A model generated the notes under the pieces. The model was given only the letters and a program-made list of their open reading frames with translations, searched no databases and was not told where the DNA came from. A DNA stretch of 64,000 nucleotides from Pseudomonadota bacterium. GTDB lineage: Bacteria; Pseudomonadota; Alphaproteobacteria; Rhizobiales; Xanthobacteraceae. The stretch is taken from assembly GCA_023386635.1 (NCBI GenBank), contig JAEWJH010000018.1, forward strand, positions 9,379 to 73,378, in the 5' to 3' direction. A program made the translations under genes and the position numbers. The first letter of the stretch is position 1. The number at the start of each line of letters is the position of its first letter. Shown here piece after piece: positions 26,361 to 35,555 of the stretch.

Positions 26361-27190
26361 AACCCGCAAGCTTCGCCTATCATCGCGCGACCTCGGTCGA
26401 GGATGCCGTCGCGGCGCTCGCCGACACCAGCCAGATGACGCGCGTGCTCGCCGGCGGCCAGTCGCTGGTACCGATGCTCAATCTGCGGCTCGCGCCGGTG
26501 GACAAGCTGGTCGATCTGTCTCGGATCGCGTCGCTCAAGGCGGTCGATGAACAGACCGATGCGATCCGTTACGGCGCGCTGACGGCCCATGCCGCCTTCG
26601 AGGACGGCCGGGTGCCGGACGGCAGCAACGGGCTGATGCCCTATGTCGGCTCGCAGATCGCTTATCGCGCGGTGCGCACACGCGGCACCATCGGCGGCGC
26701 GGTCGCGCTCGCCGATCCCGCGGCGGACTGGCTGACCACGATCATCGCGCTGGAGGCAAATATCAGCGCCGTCGGCGCTGGCGGTCGCCGGACCATCGCC
26801 AGCGGCGAATTTGCCATCGGGCCGTATATGACGGCGTTGCAGGACGGCGAACTGATCGAGGCCATCGTCGTGCCGCGTCGCCCCGCGAGCGAGCGGTGGG
26901 GGCACGAAAAGGTGGCGCGCAAGACAGGCGAGTATGCGGAGTCCATGGCGATCGCGCTGATCGATCGTAGCCGCAAGACCGCGCGCGTGGTGCTCGGCGC
27001 GGCCGATGGCGCCCCGATCGTTCTCGCGGCAACCGCACGCGCTGTTGCCGGCGGACAGACCGACGACAGCCTGGTCTCCGTCATCCGCACCGAACTCGAC
27101 GCCAGCGGCCGCGACTTCGCGCCGGCCAAACTCCTGATGCACAGCACGGTCATCCTGCGTGCCGTGAAGAAGGCGGCAGCCCAACAATGA
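26357..27190 (+). CDS. molybdenum hydroxylase FAD subunit (CoxM-like)
   Basis: 277-aa FAD-binding medium subunit. AGGQSLVPMLNLRLA near residue 31 is the FAD pyrophosphate motif and TIGGAVALADPAADW (about 112) the second. Overlaps the large subunit stop by four bases (ATGA). Passes electrons from the iron-sulfur subunit to the physiological acceptor. Confidence 0.92.
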   Translation: MKPASFAYHRATSVEDAVAALADTSQMTRVLAGGQSLVPMLNLRLAPVDKLVDLSRIASLKAVDEQTDAIRYGALTAHAAFEDGRVPDGSNGLMPYVGSQIAYRAVRTRGTIGGAVALADPAADWLTTIIALEANISAVGAGGRRTIASGEFAIGPYMTALQDGELIEAIVVPRRPASERWGHEKVARKTGEYAESMAIALIDRSRKTARVVLGAADGAPIVLAATARAVAGGQTDDSLVSVIRTELDASGRDFAPAKLLMHSTVILRAVKKAAAQQ

Positions 27191-27690
27191 AAACAACCGT
27201 TTCCGCAACCATCAACGGCGCCGCACAGACTTTCGAGGTCGAGCCGCGCACCAGTCTGGCCGACGTGCTGCGCGAGCAGTTGCGTCTGACGGCCACGCAT
27301 CTCGGCTGCGAGCATGGCGTCTGCGGTGCTTGCACCGTTCTCATCGACGGTCAGCCGGCCCGTTCGTGTATCGCGCTGGCTGTGACCCTCGATGGCGCCG
27401 CGATCACCACGCTTGAGGGGCTCGCCGACGATCCGCTGATGCAGACGCTGAAGGCGTCGTTCCACGACCAGCATGGTCTGCAGTGCGGCTTCTGCACGCC
27501 GGGCATGCTGATCAGCGGGTGGGATCTGCTCAAGCGCAAGCCGGATATCGCAGGCCAGGATATCCGCGTGGCCATGAGCGGCAATCTCTGCCGCTGCACC
27601 GGCTATCAGGGCATCGTTCGTTCCATCGAAAAGGCTGCGCAGACGGCCAAGAGTTCGGACAAAGCGCAAGCGGACGGAGCCGCCGCATGA
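27187..27690 (+). CDS. molybdenum hydroxylase 2x[2Fe-2S] subunit (CoxS-like)
   Basis: 167-aa small subunit. Plant-type cluster ligands C41, C46, C49 and C61 (CEHGVCGAC), and the C-terminal four-helix cluster with CGFCTPGM near 100 and CRCTGYQ near 135. ATGA overlap with the FAD subunit shows tight coupling. Gene order L-M-S differs from the M-S-L of classical cox operons. Confidence 0.93.
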   Translation: MKTTVSATINGAAQTFEVEPRTSLADVLREQLRLTATHLGCEHGVCGACTVLIDGQPARSCIALAVTLDGAAITTLEGLADDPLMQTLKASFHDQHGLQCGFCTPGMLISGWDLLKRKPDIAGQDIRVAMSGNLCRCTGYQGIVRSIEKAAQTAKSSDKAQADGAAA

Positions 27691-28268
27691 AGATCGAAAA
27701 GACATTCGATCTGCCGCATCCCCGCGAGCTGGTCTGGAGCAGGCTAAACGACATTCATTTCGTTGCCCAATGTCTGCCCGGTGCGTCGATCGTGGAGGAC
27801 CGTGGCGACAACAACTACAAGGGCCGGATGGCGGTGAAGGTCGGCCCGATGGCCGCGTCGTTCGACGGCGATATCGCCATCGACAGCCGCAGCGAAGACT
27901 GGACCGCGGTTGTGTCCGGCAAGGGCGCCGACACGCGCTCGAGCTCGCGCGCGTCCGGCAGCATGACCTACACGCTGAAAGATGGTAGTGCGCCGAACAG
28001 CACGCGGGTCGAGGTCGTCTCCGATATCAACCTCGCCGGGCCGCTTGCGCAATTCAGCAAGGGCGGCATCATCCAGGAGATCGCCAACCGGATCACGGCG
28101 GAATTCATCAAGAATTTCGAGGCCCGTCTGTCGGCCGCATCTGCGCCGGATCAGTCGCCGGCGACAGCAGCCGCGCCCGCGCCGCAGGCGCTCGATGCCG
28201 GCAATCTGGTCTGGAGCGTCATCGCGGCGCGAATCCGTGCCTTCTTTGCAAGGATTTTTGGTTCGTAA
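27687..28268 (+). CDS. CoxG-like SRPBCC protein
   Basis: 193-aa START/SRPBCC-fold protein (residues 1-145; FDLPHPRELVWSRLNDI, LPGASI) with an Ala/Pro-rich linker and a C-terminal hydrophobic helix (about 175-193) that resembles the membrane anchor of CoxG. CoxG-type partners recruit or mature their hydroxylase. Start ATG overlaps the iron-sulfur subunit stop. Its presence supports a membrane-associated enzyme. Confidence 0.86.
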   Translation: MKIEKTFDLPHPRELVWSRLNDIHFVAQCLPGASIVEDRGDNNYKGRMAVKVGPMAASFDGDIAIDSRSEDWTAVVSGKGADTRSSSRASGSMTYTLKDGSAPNSTRVEVVSDINLAGPLAQFSKGGIIQEIANRITAEFIKNFEARLSAASAPDQSPATAAAPAPQALDAGNLVWSVIAARIRAFFARIFGS

Positions 28269-28318
28269 GTCGGAAACGAGAAACTGGCGTTAAGTCAATC
28301 GTAGAGGAGGAGGAATCC

Positions 28319-29452
28319 ATGACGTTATCAAAGTCGCTTCCACTGAGCTTGATTGGTCTGGGTCTGCTTGCCATCGGCGCGCAGGCTCAAGAGACGGTGA
28401 AGATCGGTCTGATCCAGCCGTTGACCGGCTCGGTGGCCTATAACGGCACCACCGATGTCAACGGTTCGAAGCTCGCGCTTGACGAGATCAATGCCAAGGG
28501 CGGCGTTCTCGGCAAGAAGCTCGAACTGGTGATCGAGGACGGCCAGTGCAAGCCGGCCAACTCGGTCAACGCCGCTGAAAAGCTCATTCAGCGTGACAAG
28601 GTCGCCGCGCTCTCCGGCGCGTTCTGCAGCTCCGCGACGCTCGCGGTGATGCCGGTCGCCGCCAATAACAAGATCCCGCTGGTCACCGGCGTTTCGTCGA
28701 GCGCCGAACTGACGGAGAAGGGCAACCGCTGGTTCTTCCGCGCGACGGAAACCGACGCGCTGCTTGCAAAGTCGTTCGCCAAGATCCTGTTCGACCAGCT
28801 CAAGCTGCGGAAGGTCGCCTATATCGGCGTGAACGACGACTGGGGCCGCGGTGGCGTCGCCGAGTTCGAGAAGCAGATGACGGCTCTGGGCGCGACCACC
28901 GTCATGAAAGAATATTTCGAGCACGGCACGTCGGACTTCTACACGATCCTGACCAAGCTGAAGGCGTCGGGCGCTGACGGCGCGTTCGTCGCGGCGGAAA
29001 CGCAGGACGGTTCGATCTTCGTGAAGCAGAAGGCCGAGTTCGGTCTGCAGCTCAAGGTGTTCGGCGTCGGCTCCTGGGCCACGGCGGACTTCATGAAGCT
29101 GACCGGCGCGTCGTCGGAAGGCATCTATGCCGCGGTGCCTTATGCCTCGACCATGGATACGCCGAAGAACAAGGCGTTCGTGGAAGCCTACACCGCGCGC
29201 TACAAGGAAGCGCCCGGCAAGTATTCGGCCGCGGGCTACAACGCGATCAACATTCTCGCGGCTGCGATCAATCGGGCCGGTTCGACCGATGCCGAGAAGA
29301 TTCGCGAAGCGCTGACCAAGACCGATTACGAAGGCCCGAACGGCAAGTTCAAGTTCGACGCCAAGGGTCAGGCGAGCGGCTTCAATGTCGTCCTCGTCCA
29401 ATTGCGCAAAGGCGTGCCGGTCGTCACCGCCACCACCTCTGTCGAGCAATAA
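28319..29452 (+). CDS. branched-chain-type ABC transporter substrate-binding protein
   Basis: 377-aa periplasmic binding protein of the LivK/peripla_BP_6 type. Signal peptide of about 23 residues (AQA-QE), then VKIGLIQPLTGSVAYNG and the typical LDEINAKGGVLGKKLELV. A strong RBS, GAGGAGGAGGAA, precedes the ATG, consistent with a need for abundant binding protein. Sits behind the hydroxylase genes and before its own permeases, so the imported compound may be the hydroxylase substrate rather than an amino acid. Confidence 0.92.
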   Translation: MTLSKSLPLSLIGLGLLAIGAQAQETVKIGLIQPLTGSVAYNGTTDVNGSKLALDEINAKGGVLGKKLELVIEDGQCKPANSVNAAEKLIQRDKVAALSGAFCSSATLAVMPVAANNKIPLVTGVSSSAELTEKGNRWFFRATETDALLAKSFAKILFDQLKLRKVAYIGVNDDWGRGGVAEFEKQMTALGATTVMKEYFEHGTSDFYTILTKLKASGADGAFVAAETQDGSIFVKQKAEFGLQLKVFGVGSWATADFMKLTGASSEGIYAAVPYASTMDTPKNKAFVEAYTARYKEAPGKYSAAGYNAINILAAAINRAGSTDAEKIREALTKTDYEGPNGKFKFDAKGQASGFNVVLVQLRKGVPVVTATTSVEQ

Positions 29453-29518
29453 CGATCATCGCGGGGGCGACGGAATGCCGCCTCCGCACGTCTTTTAAAA
29501 CATGCATGTAGTTGTTTG

Positions 29519-30391
29519 ATGGACCTGTTCCTGCAACTTCTGGCCAACGGGCTGGTGATCGGCACGTTCTATGCGCTGTCGGCGCTGGGGCTCACGCTGG
29601 TGTTTGGCCTGATGCGGATCGTCAACTTCGCCCACGGCGAGTTGTACGTGATCGGGGGCTTGCTCGGATGGTCCTTGACGGATCAGCTCGGCCTCAATTT
29701 CTTCCTGGCGCTGGCGATTGTCGTCTTTGCGCTTGCGGTGATCGGCTATCTGATCGATCGTTTCATGATGAACCGCGTGCGCGGGCAGGGCGAAGAGCCG
29801 ACGATCCTGCTGACCATCGGCCTGTCGATCTTCATCACCAACACGGCGCTGCTGATCGTCGGCACCGCCCCGCTTAAGGTCGCATCGCCCTTCGCCAACA
29901 AGCCTCTTTTTCTCGGCCCCGTGGTGCTCACGCAGTCCCGGCTGATGCTGGTGGTGATCTGTGCAGCGATCATCCTTGGCGCGCATCTGCTGATCCAGAA
30001 GACCAGTATCGGCCGCGCCATGCGTGCCACCTTCCAAGACTCGATGGCGGCGCAGCTCGCGGGCATCCGCACCGCGCATATCTATGGTTTCACCTTCGCG
30101 CTCGGTGCGGCGCTCGCCGGCGCGGCCGGCATGCTGCTCGGCTCGATCTATGTGGCGCAGGCGACGATCGGCGGTCTCGTCAGCCTCAAGGCGTTTGTCG
30201 TGGTGATCCTCGGCGGCATGGGCAGTTTTGCCGGCGCCATCGTCGGCGGTCTCATTCTCGGCGTCGCCGAGGCGCTGTGGGGCGGCTACGTCGCGACCGG
30301 TTATGTGGACGCCATCGGCTTCGCGCTGGTGATCATCATGTTGCTGGCGCGGCCCTATGGGCTGTTCGGCAAACACAACGAGCGCGCCTGA
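29519..30391 (+). CDS. livH: branched-chain-type ABC permease LivH-like
   Basis: 290-aa membrane subunit with about eight helices and the signature GLTLVFGLMRIVNFAHGELYVIG near the start and LGGMGSFAGAIVGGLILG near the C-terminus. The ATG at 29519 follows an in-frame TTG. Next gene starts within its stop codon. Confidence 0.9.
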   Translation: MDLFLQLLANGLVIGTFYALSALGLTLVFGLMRIVNFAHGELYVIGGLLGWSLTDQLGLNFFLALAIVVFALAVIGYLIDRFMMNRVRGQGEEPTILLTIGLSIFITNTALLIVGTAPLKVASPFANKPLFLGPVVLTQSRLMLVVICAAIILGAHLLIQKTSIGRAMRATFQDSMAAQLAGIRTAHIYGFTFALGAALAGAAGMLLGSIYVAQATIGGLVSLKAFVVVILGGMGSFAGAIVGGLILGVAEALWGGYVATGYVDAIGFALVIIMLLARPYGLFGKHNERA

Positions 30392-31350
30392 TGGTTTTTG
30401 AACGCAACTTCCTGCTGGCAGGGTTGGCGATCGCTTTGCTCGCACCGCTGGTTGTGCATGGCGAATACGCCATGCATATCGGCGTGTTGATCATGTTCTC
30501 GATCATGCTCGCCACCAGCTTCAATCTGATCGTCGGCTATGTCGGCGAATTGCCCTTGGGCCACACCGCGTTTCTGGGCATTGGTGCCTATGTCGGGGCC
30601 TTGCTGTCGTCGAAGTTCGGTCTCGCGTTTCACTGGACGCTGATCTGCGCGGCACTCATCTCCGCCGTCTTCGGCCTGTTTATCGGCGCGATCACATTGC
30701 GCCTGCGCGGCCCGTTCTTCGTCATCGTGACGCTGTGCTTTGCCGAAGTGCTACGGCTGATCGCCAATAACTGGATCGATCTCACCAACGGCCCCATGGG
30801 CATTTCCGGAATTCCGAAGCCGGATTGGGCCATGTCGGGCGACGTGCTGCAGCAGAAGGTGTCGTTCTATTACGTCGGCATCGTCCTGGCCGCGATCACA
30901 CTCTATTTGTCCTACCGCTTCGTCTATTCGAATATCGGTCGGGCCGCGATCGCGGTGCGCGAAAACCGGTTCGTCGCGCAGTCGGTCGGCATCTGGCCGT
31001 TCTATTTCGGCCTTGTTACCTTCGTGCTGGCGGCGGCGATCTCCGGTCTCGCCGGCGGCTACTATGCTTATTACGTGTCTTTTGTCGGGCCCGAGGTGTT
31101 CGGCTTCTCGTTCATGATCACGATGCTGATCATGGTGCTGGCCGGCGGCAAGGGCACGCTGGTCGGCCCGGTGGTCGGCGCGGTGCTGGTTGTGCTGCTC
31201 GAAGAGTTCTTGCGCGACTTCAAGGATCTGCGCTTCTCGATCTTCGGCCTGGTGGTCGTGGCGGTGGTGCTGTTCCTGCCGAAGGGGCTGATGGGGTTCA
31301 TCACCAGACGGCATGAAGCATACAAGATCAGGCAGGCCCGCGATGCTTGA
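30391..31350 (+). CDS. livM: branched-chain-type ABC permease LivM-like
   Basis: 319-aa membrane subunit, second half of the transport channel; ATSFNLIVGYVGELPLGH and GGKGTLVGPVVGA motifs of LivM are present. The ATG at 30391 overlaps the livH TGA by one base. Ends inside livG. Confidence 0.9.
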   Translation: MVFERNFLLAGLAIALLAPLVVHGEYAMHIGVLIMFSIMLATSFNLIVGYVGELPLGHTAFLGIGAYVGALLSSKFGLAFHWTLICAALISAVFGLFIGAITLRLRGPFFVIVTLCFAEVLRLIANNWIDLTNGPMGISGIPKPDWAMSGDVLQQKVSFYYVGIVLAAITLYLSYRFVYSNIGRAAIAVRENRFVAQSVGIWPFYFGLVTFVLAAAISGLAGGYYAYYVSFVGPEVFGFSFMITMLIMVLAGGKGTLVGPVVGAVLVVLLEEFLRDFKDLRFSIFGLVVVAVVLFLPKGLMGFITRRHEAYKIRQARDA

Positions 31351-32104
31351 AGTCGAAACCCTGTCGAAGCGATTTGGCGGCCTGTCGGCGGTGTCCGACG
31401 TCAGCTTCGATGTGAAACATGGCGAGATCGTCAGCCTGATCGGCCCGAACGGGGCGGGCAAGACGACCTGTCTCAACCTGATCACCGGCTTCTACAAGCC
31501 AACCGCCGGGCGCGTGTCCTATGAAGGCAAGGACATCACCGGCTGGGCGCCGCATGCGATCGCGCAAGGGGGCCTGATCCGCACCTTCCAGAAGACCAAC
31601 GTGCTCAAGGGCCTGACCGTGTTCGGCAACGTGCTGACCGCGCGCCATCGCCACGGCAACACCTCACTGCTGCGCGCCTTCTTCCCCAGCGGCGGACAGC
31701 GGCAGCGCGAGCGCGAGCTGCGCGACGAAGCGGCCGCGATCGTCGATAAGGTCGGGCTTGGTGCGCGCATGAACACCGAGGCGGATTCGCTGTCCTGCGG
31801 CGAGTTGCGCCTCCTCGAAGTGGCGATCGCCATCAGCGCCGGTCCGAAGCTGCTGATGCTGGACGAACCGGCTGCCGGCCTCAACACCGAGGAAGCCCAG
31901 CAGCTCGGCGCGACGCTGAAGACGCTGGTCGGACCTATGGTCGATGCGCTGCTGCTGGTCGAACACAACATGGCGCTGGTCATGGAGGTGTCGCACCGCA
32001 TCGTCGTGTTGAATTTTGGCCGCAAGCTTGCGGAAGGTCTGCCGGAGGACATCCGCAGCAATCCGCAAGTAGTCGAAGCCTATCTCGGTAAGCCCGCCGC
32101 ATGA
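31343..32104 (+). CDS. livG: branched-chain-type ABC ATPase LivG-like
   Basis: 253-aa ATPase. Walker A GPNGAGKTT near residue 36, the signature LSCGELRLLEVAIA and Walker B LLMLDEPAAGLN; the signature Gly-Gly is replaced by SCGE, a modest variation. Start ATG at 31343, overlapping the LivM end by eight bases; a longer upstream frame is spurious. Confidence 0.92.
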   Translation: MLEVETLSKRFGGLSAVSDVSFDVKHGEIVSLIGPNGAGKTTCLNLITGFYKPTAGRVSYEGKDITGWAPHAIAQGGLIRTFQKTNVLKGLTVFGNVLTARHRHGNTSLLRAFFPSGGQRQRERELRDEAAAIVDKVGLGARMNTEADSLSCGELRLLEVAIAISAGPKLLMLDEPAAGLNTEEAQQLGATLKTLVGPMVDALLLVEHNMALVMEVSHRIVVLNFGRKLAEGLPEDIRSNPQVVEAYLGKPAA

Positions 32105-32823
32105 CCGATACATCTTCCATTCTCGAACTGAGCAACGTCGATGCGGCCTATGGCAAGGTCAAGTCGCTGCACGGCATCAGCATTCGCGTCGCGCGCGGCG
32201 AGGTCGTCGCGCTGATCGGTGCGAACGGCGCCGGCAAGAGCACGACCTTGCGCGCCATTTCCGGCCTGCTGGCGCCGACCGCCGGCGATATCCGGTTCGA
32301 GGGCCGTTCGATCGCCAGACAGCGGCCGGACCTGATCGTGCGCGCCGGCATCGCGCATTGCCCGGAAGAGCGGCATGTCTGGCCGGATCTCACGGTGCAG
32401 GAGAACCTGCATCTCGGCGCCTATCTGTGCCGCGACAAGGGCGAGGTCGCGAAGCGCGAGGAGATGGTGCTGCAGCGGTTCCCGCGTCTGCGTGAGCGCG
32501 CCAAGCAGGCGGCGGGAACGCTGTCCGGCGGCGAGCAGCAGATGCTGGCGATCGGCCGCGCGCTGATGTCGGCGCCGAAGCTGCTGCTGCTGGACGAGCC
32601 GAGCCTTGGCCTCAGCCCGGTCATCACCATGGAAGTGCTGTCGGTGATCCGCGATCTGCGCGATCAGGGCATCACCATCGTCTTGGTCGAGCAGAACGTC
32701 CACAATGCGCTGTCGGTCGCGAGCCGTGCCTATGTGCTCGCCACAGGGCGCGTGGTCGCGGAAGACAGCGGCGCCGCGCTCCTGAACAACGCCGAAGTTT
32801 TGCGCGCCTATCTCAGCGGCTGA
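32101..32823 (+). CDS. livF: branched-chain-type ABC ATPase LivF-like
   Basis: 240-aa ATPase with Walker A GANGAGKST, signature LSGGEQQML and Walker B LLLLDEPSLGL. ATGA overlap with livG. Completes the importer (binding protein, two permeases, two ATPases). Confidence 0.93.
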   Translation: MTDTSSILELSNVDAAYGKVKSLHGISIRVARGEVVALIGANGAGKSTTLRAISGLLAPTAGDIRFEGRSIARQRPDLIVRAGIAHCPEERHVWPDLTVQENLHLGAYLCRDKGEVAKREEMVLQRFPRLRERAKQAAGTLSGGEQQMLAIGRALMSAPKLLLLDEPSLGLSPVITMEVLSVIRDLRDQGITIVLVEQNVHNALSVASRAYVLATGRVVAEDSGAALLNNAEVLRAYLSG

Positions 32824-32850
32824 CGGCGCTCCGCCGTCCCGCAACGCGAT

Positions 32851-32871
32851 GCGCGGGGCTCATCCCCGCGC
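32851..32871 (+). terminator. hairpin after livF
   Basis: GCGCGGGG-ctcat-CCCCGCGC, a perfect 8-bp stem 28 bases after the livF stop. No T-run follows, and the next gene starts close by, so partial attenuation rather than full termination is likely. Confidence 0.45.
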
Positions 32872-32907
32872 TTGCAATCGATGCGGTTTTCCAAGAACAA
32901 TCCGCTC

Positions 32908-33798
32908 ATGTCCGAATCCATCATCGACGCACATCATCATATCTGGCGGCAGGCCGATCAGCCGTGGTTGCAGGGGCCGACCGTGCCGCGCATCTTCGGT
33001 GCGTATGACAAGATCAAGCGGGATTATCCGGTCGAGGAATTCAAGGCCGATCTCGCCGGCACCGGCGTGGTCAAATCCGTCTATGTGCAGACCAACTGGC
33101 TGCCCACGCGGGCGGTCGAGGAAGCGGAGTGGGTCCAGTCGGAAGCGGATCGCGCCGGCTGGCCGCATGCGATCGTGAGTTTTGTCGATATGCAGGCCGA
33201 CGATGCGCCGCAGGTGATGCAGGCGCAGTCGCGCTTTCCGCTGATGCGCGGCGTGCGGCAGCAACTGCACTGGCACGAGAAGGAGCTTTACCGCTTCGCG
33301 CCGCGCCCGGACATGATGAACACCGCCGTGTTTCGCAAGAACATGGCGCATCTGGCCGACTACGACTGGAGTTTCGATCTACAGGTGTTCGCGTCGCAGA
33401 TGGCGGACGCTGCTGCGCTCGCGGCCGCTTTCCCCGCGACCAAGTTCATCCTGCTGCATGCCGGCATGCTGGAGGACATGAGCCCGCAAGGGCGCGCGGG
33501 GTGGCGCGACGGGATGAAGCGGCTGGCGGCGCAGCCGAATGTCTATACCAAATTCTCCGGCCTCGGCACCTTCATCCGCCGCAACGATCCGCAGCACATC
33601 GCCGATATCGTCGGCGCCACCGTCGAACTGTTCGGTGCCGAGCGCTGCATGTGGGGTTCGAATTTCCCGGTCGAGAAAATCTGGACCGATTATGCGGCGA
33701 TCGTCGCAGCAATCCGCGCGGCGGTCGCGGGCTTCGATGCCAAGGCGCGCGCGGCAATCCTGCACGACACGGCGGCGCAGGTTTACCGGCTGGGCTGA
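32908..33798 (+). CDS. amidohydrolase, PDC-lactonase/fuconolactonase-like (COG3618)
   Basis: 296-aa TIM-barrel hydrolase. Opening DAHHHIW (metal/lactone-binding HxH), later LLHAGM and GSNFPVEK, are typical of the 2-pyrone-4,6-dicarboxylate lactonase and sugar-lactonase family. Start ATG 32908 puts IIDAHHH six residues from the start; ATG 32881 is an alternative. Last gene of the hydroxylase/ABC operon, so it may open a lactone or lactam produced by hydroxylation and later oxidation. No direct proof. Confidence 0.83.
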   Translation: MSESIIDAHHHIWRQADQPWLQGPTVPRIFGAYDKIKRDYPVEEFKADLAGTGVVKSVYVQTNWLPTRAVEEAEWVQSEADRAGWPHAIVSFVDMQADDAPQVMQAQSRFPLMRGVRQQLHWHEKELYRFAPRPDMMNTAVFRKNMAHLADYDWSFDLQVFASQMADAAALAAAFPATKFILLHAGMLEDMSPQGRAGWRDGMKRLAAQPNVYTKFSGLGTFIRRNDPQHIADIVGATVELFGAERCMWGSNFPVEKIWTDYAAIVAAIRAAVAGFDAKARAAILHDTAAQVYRLG

Positions 33799-33820
33799 AG
33801 AGGACTCGATTCTCTCGGCG

Positions 33821-33905
33821 TCATGCGCGGGCTTGATCGCGCATCCATCTGCTTTGGCGTCGCACCAAGTCATGGATGGCCGGGACAAGCCCGGCGATGA
33901 CGTGG
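33821..33905. repeat. dispersed palindromic repeat, copy 1
   Basis: Mosaic inverted repeat: CGTCATGCGCGGGCTTG on the left and GGGACAAGCCCGGCGATGACG on the right, with ATGGATGGCC near the right arm. A related copy appears at about 63891-63975. It fills the gap between convergent operons and could form a terminator-like structure. Type familiar from Bradyrhizobium-like genomes (recalled, not searched). Confidence 0.55.
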
Positions 33906-33921
33906 TGACAGTAGTTCGCCG

Positions 33922-34707
33922 CTAATGCTCCGCCGCCGCCAGCACCGCTTCCTCGCGGATCTGCTCGGTCAGCTGCGCGCGCAACGCGGAGAATTCCGGG
34001 CTGGTCTTGATGGTGTAGTGGCGCGGATAGGGCAGCGTCACCGGCACGTCGGCCTTGATGCGGCCCGGCCTTGCGCTCATCACCAGCACACGCGAGGCGA
34101 GGAAGATCGCCTCTTCGATATCGTGGGTGACGAACAGGATCGTCTTGCGGTCGCGTTCCCAGATGCCGAGCAGCAATTCCTGCATCAGCGAGCGGGTCTG
34201 ATTGTCGAGCGCGCCGAACGGCTCGTCGAGCAGCAGCACGGCTGGATCGTTGGCGAGCGCGCGCGCGATCGCGGTGCGCTGCTGCATGCCGCCCGACAAT
34301 TGTTTCGGATAGTGATCGGCAAAGCCGGTGAGGCCGATGCGCTCCAGCCAGCGCTCGACCACGGAGCGGCGCTCGCCTTGCGGCATGCCTTTCTCGCGCA
34401 AGCCGAACGCGATGTTCTCGGCGACGGTGAGCCACGGAAACAGCGTATAGGACTGGAACACCATGCCGCGGTCGTGGCCGGGCTCTCGCACGCGCTTGCC
34501 GTCGAGCAGCACCTGTCCGGTCGTCGGCGTATCGAGGCCGGCGACCATGCGCAGCAAAGTGGACTTGCCGCAGCCGGAGGGGCCGAGGATCGTCACGAAC
34601 GCATTGTCGGCGATGGTCACCGTGGTCGGCTGCAGCGCCTGCACCGGCGCGCCGCCGCGCACCGGCGGAAACACGCGCGAGACGTTGTCGATCAGGAGCT
34701 TGCTCAC
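33922..34707 (-). CDS. NitT/TauT-type ABC transporter ATPase
   Basis: 261-aa ATPase of the SsuB/TauB/NrtD type. Walker A GPSGCGKST near residue 43, LSGGMQQRTAIARAL signature, Walker B VLLLDEPFGALD. It begins with GTG at 34707, overlapping the permease stop by four bases. An apparently longer frame reading on to 35400 is out-of-frame permease sequence, not a fusion. Confidence 0.9.
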   Translation of the reverse strand: MSKLLIDNVSRVFPPVRGGAPVQALQPTTVTIADNAFVTILGPSGCGKSTLLRMVAGLDTPTTGQVLLDGKRVREPGHDRGMVFQSYTLFPWLTVAENIAFGLREKGMPQGERRSVVERWLERIGLTGFADHYPKQLSGGMQQRTAIARALANDPAVLLLDEPFGALDNQTRSLMQELLLGIWERDRKTILFVTHDIEEAIFLASRVLVMSARPGRIKADVPVTLPYPRHYTIKTSPEFSALRAQLTEQIREEAVLAAAEH

Positions 34708-35477
34708 GCGAGGCTCCACGGGAACAGGCGCTGGTTGGCGGCCTTGAACAGGAAGTCGGAGATCAGGCCGATCACGCCGATGACGATGATGCCGAAGATC
34801 ATCTGTCCGGTCGCCAATAGCGCCTGGCTGTCGATGATCATGTGGCCGATGCCGGAGGACGAACCGATCAGTTCGGCAACGATCACATAAGTCCAGGCCC
34901 AGCCGAGCACCAGCCGCAGCGTTTCGGCGATGTCGGGCGCCGATGCCGGGATCAGCACGCGGGCGAGGATGCCGCGGTCGCGCGCGCCGAGCGTCAGCGC
35001 CGCTTCCACCAGATCGCGGCGAATGCCGGCGACGATGATCGCCACCATCAGGATGATCTGGAACACCGAGCCGATGAAGATGACGAGCAGCTTCTGGAAT
35101 TCGCCGATGCCGGCCCACAGGATCAACAGGGGAATGAACGCCGAGGCGGGCAGGTAACGCGCGAACGAGACGAACGGCTCGAGGAACGCCTCGATCGGCT
35201 TGTAGGCGCCCATCAGGATGCCGAGCGGCACGGCGACCAGCGCGGCGAGGATGAAGCCGCCGATCACGCGCCAGATGGTGATGCCGATATCGCCGAGGAA
35301 GCCGTGTTTGGTCAGCAGCACCCAGCCGTCCGCCAGCATCGTCGCCGGATCGGCGAGGAATGTCGGCGAGACGAAACCGCCGAGCGTCGCGAACGCCCAT
35401 GCGGCAAAGAAGATGACGAAAAACAGGATGCCCAGGACGAAACGAGTCGTCTGGGAAATGGGCGTCAGCGGCCTCAT
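34704..35477 (-). CDS. NitT/TauT-type ABC transporter permease
   Basis: 257-aa membrane protein with about six helices and the EAA-type loop GARDRGILARVLIPAS-APDI near residue 165, as in SsuC/TauC. Middle gene of a binding-protein/permease/ATPase set. Confidence 0.9.
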   Translation of the reverse strand: MRPLTPISQTTRFVLGILFFVIFFAAWAFATLGGFVSPTFLADPATMLADGWVLLTKHGFLGDIGITIWRVIGGFILAALVAVPLGILMGAYKPIEAFLEPFVSFARYLPASAFIPLLILWAGIGEFQKLLVIFIGSVFQIILMVAIIVAGIRRDLVEAALTLGARDRGILARVLIPASAPDIAETLRLVLGWAWTYVIVAELIGSSSGIGHMIIDSQALLATGQMIFGIIVIGVIGLISDFLFKAANQRLFPWSLA

Positions 35478-35508
35478 GCGGTCATCCGCCCGTGTGCTGA
35501 AAGCCGGG

Positions 35509-35550
35509 TGGGTGCCCCGCTAGAGCGGAGCTCTAGAGCGGAGCACCCGG
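35509..35550. repeat. inverted repeat between binding-protein and permease genes
   Basis: GGTGCCCCGCTAGAG pairs imperfectly with CTCTAGAGCGGAGCACC; the element also holds a short direct repeat TAGAGCGGAG. Lying just after the binding-protein stop, it may stabilise or end the upstream message so that the binding protein outnumbers the membrane parts. Confidence 0.45.
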
Positions 35551-35555
35551 TCCGG

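Noticed and set aside
23982..27690. Aerobic CO dehydrogenase (CoxLMS)
   Set aside because: Gene order is L-M-S and the AYRCSFR active-site loop of form I enzymes is absent; a general molybdenum hydroxylase call is safer.
29500..29509. ACATGCATGT palindrome upstream of livH as an operator
   Set aside because: Short, self-complementary 10-mers are expected by chance and no second site or regulator supports it.
33922..35400. Apparent permease-ATPase fusion of 492 codons
   Set aside because: The upstream half is out-of-frame permease sequence; the real ATPase starts with GTG at 34707, overlapping the permease stop.
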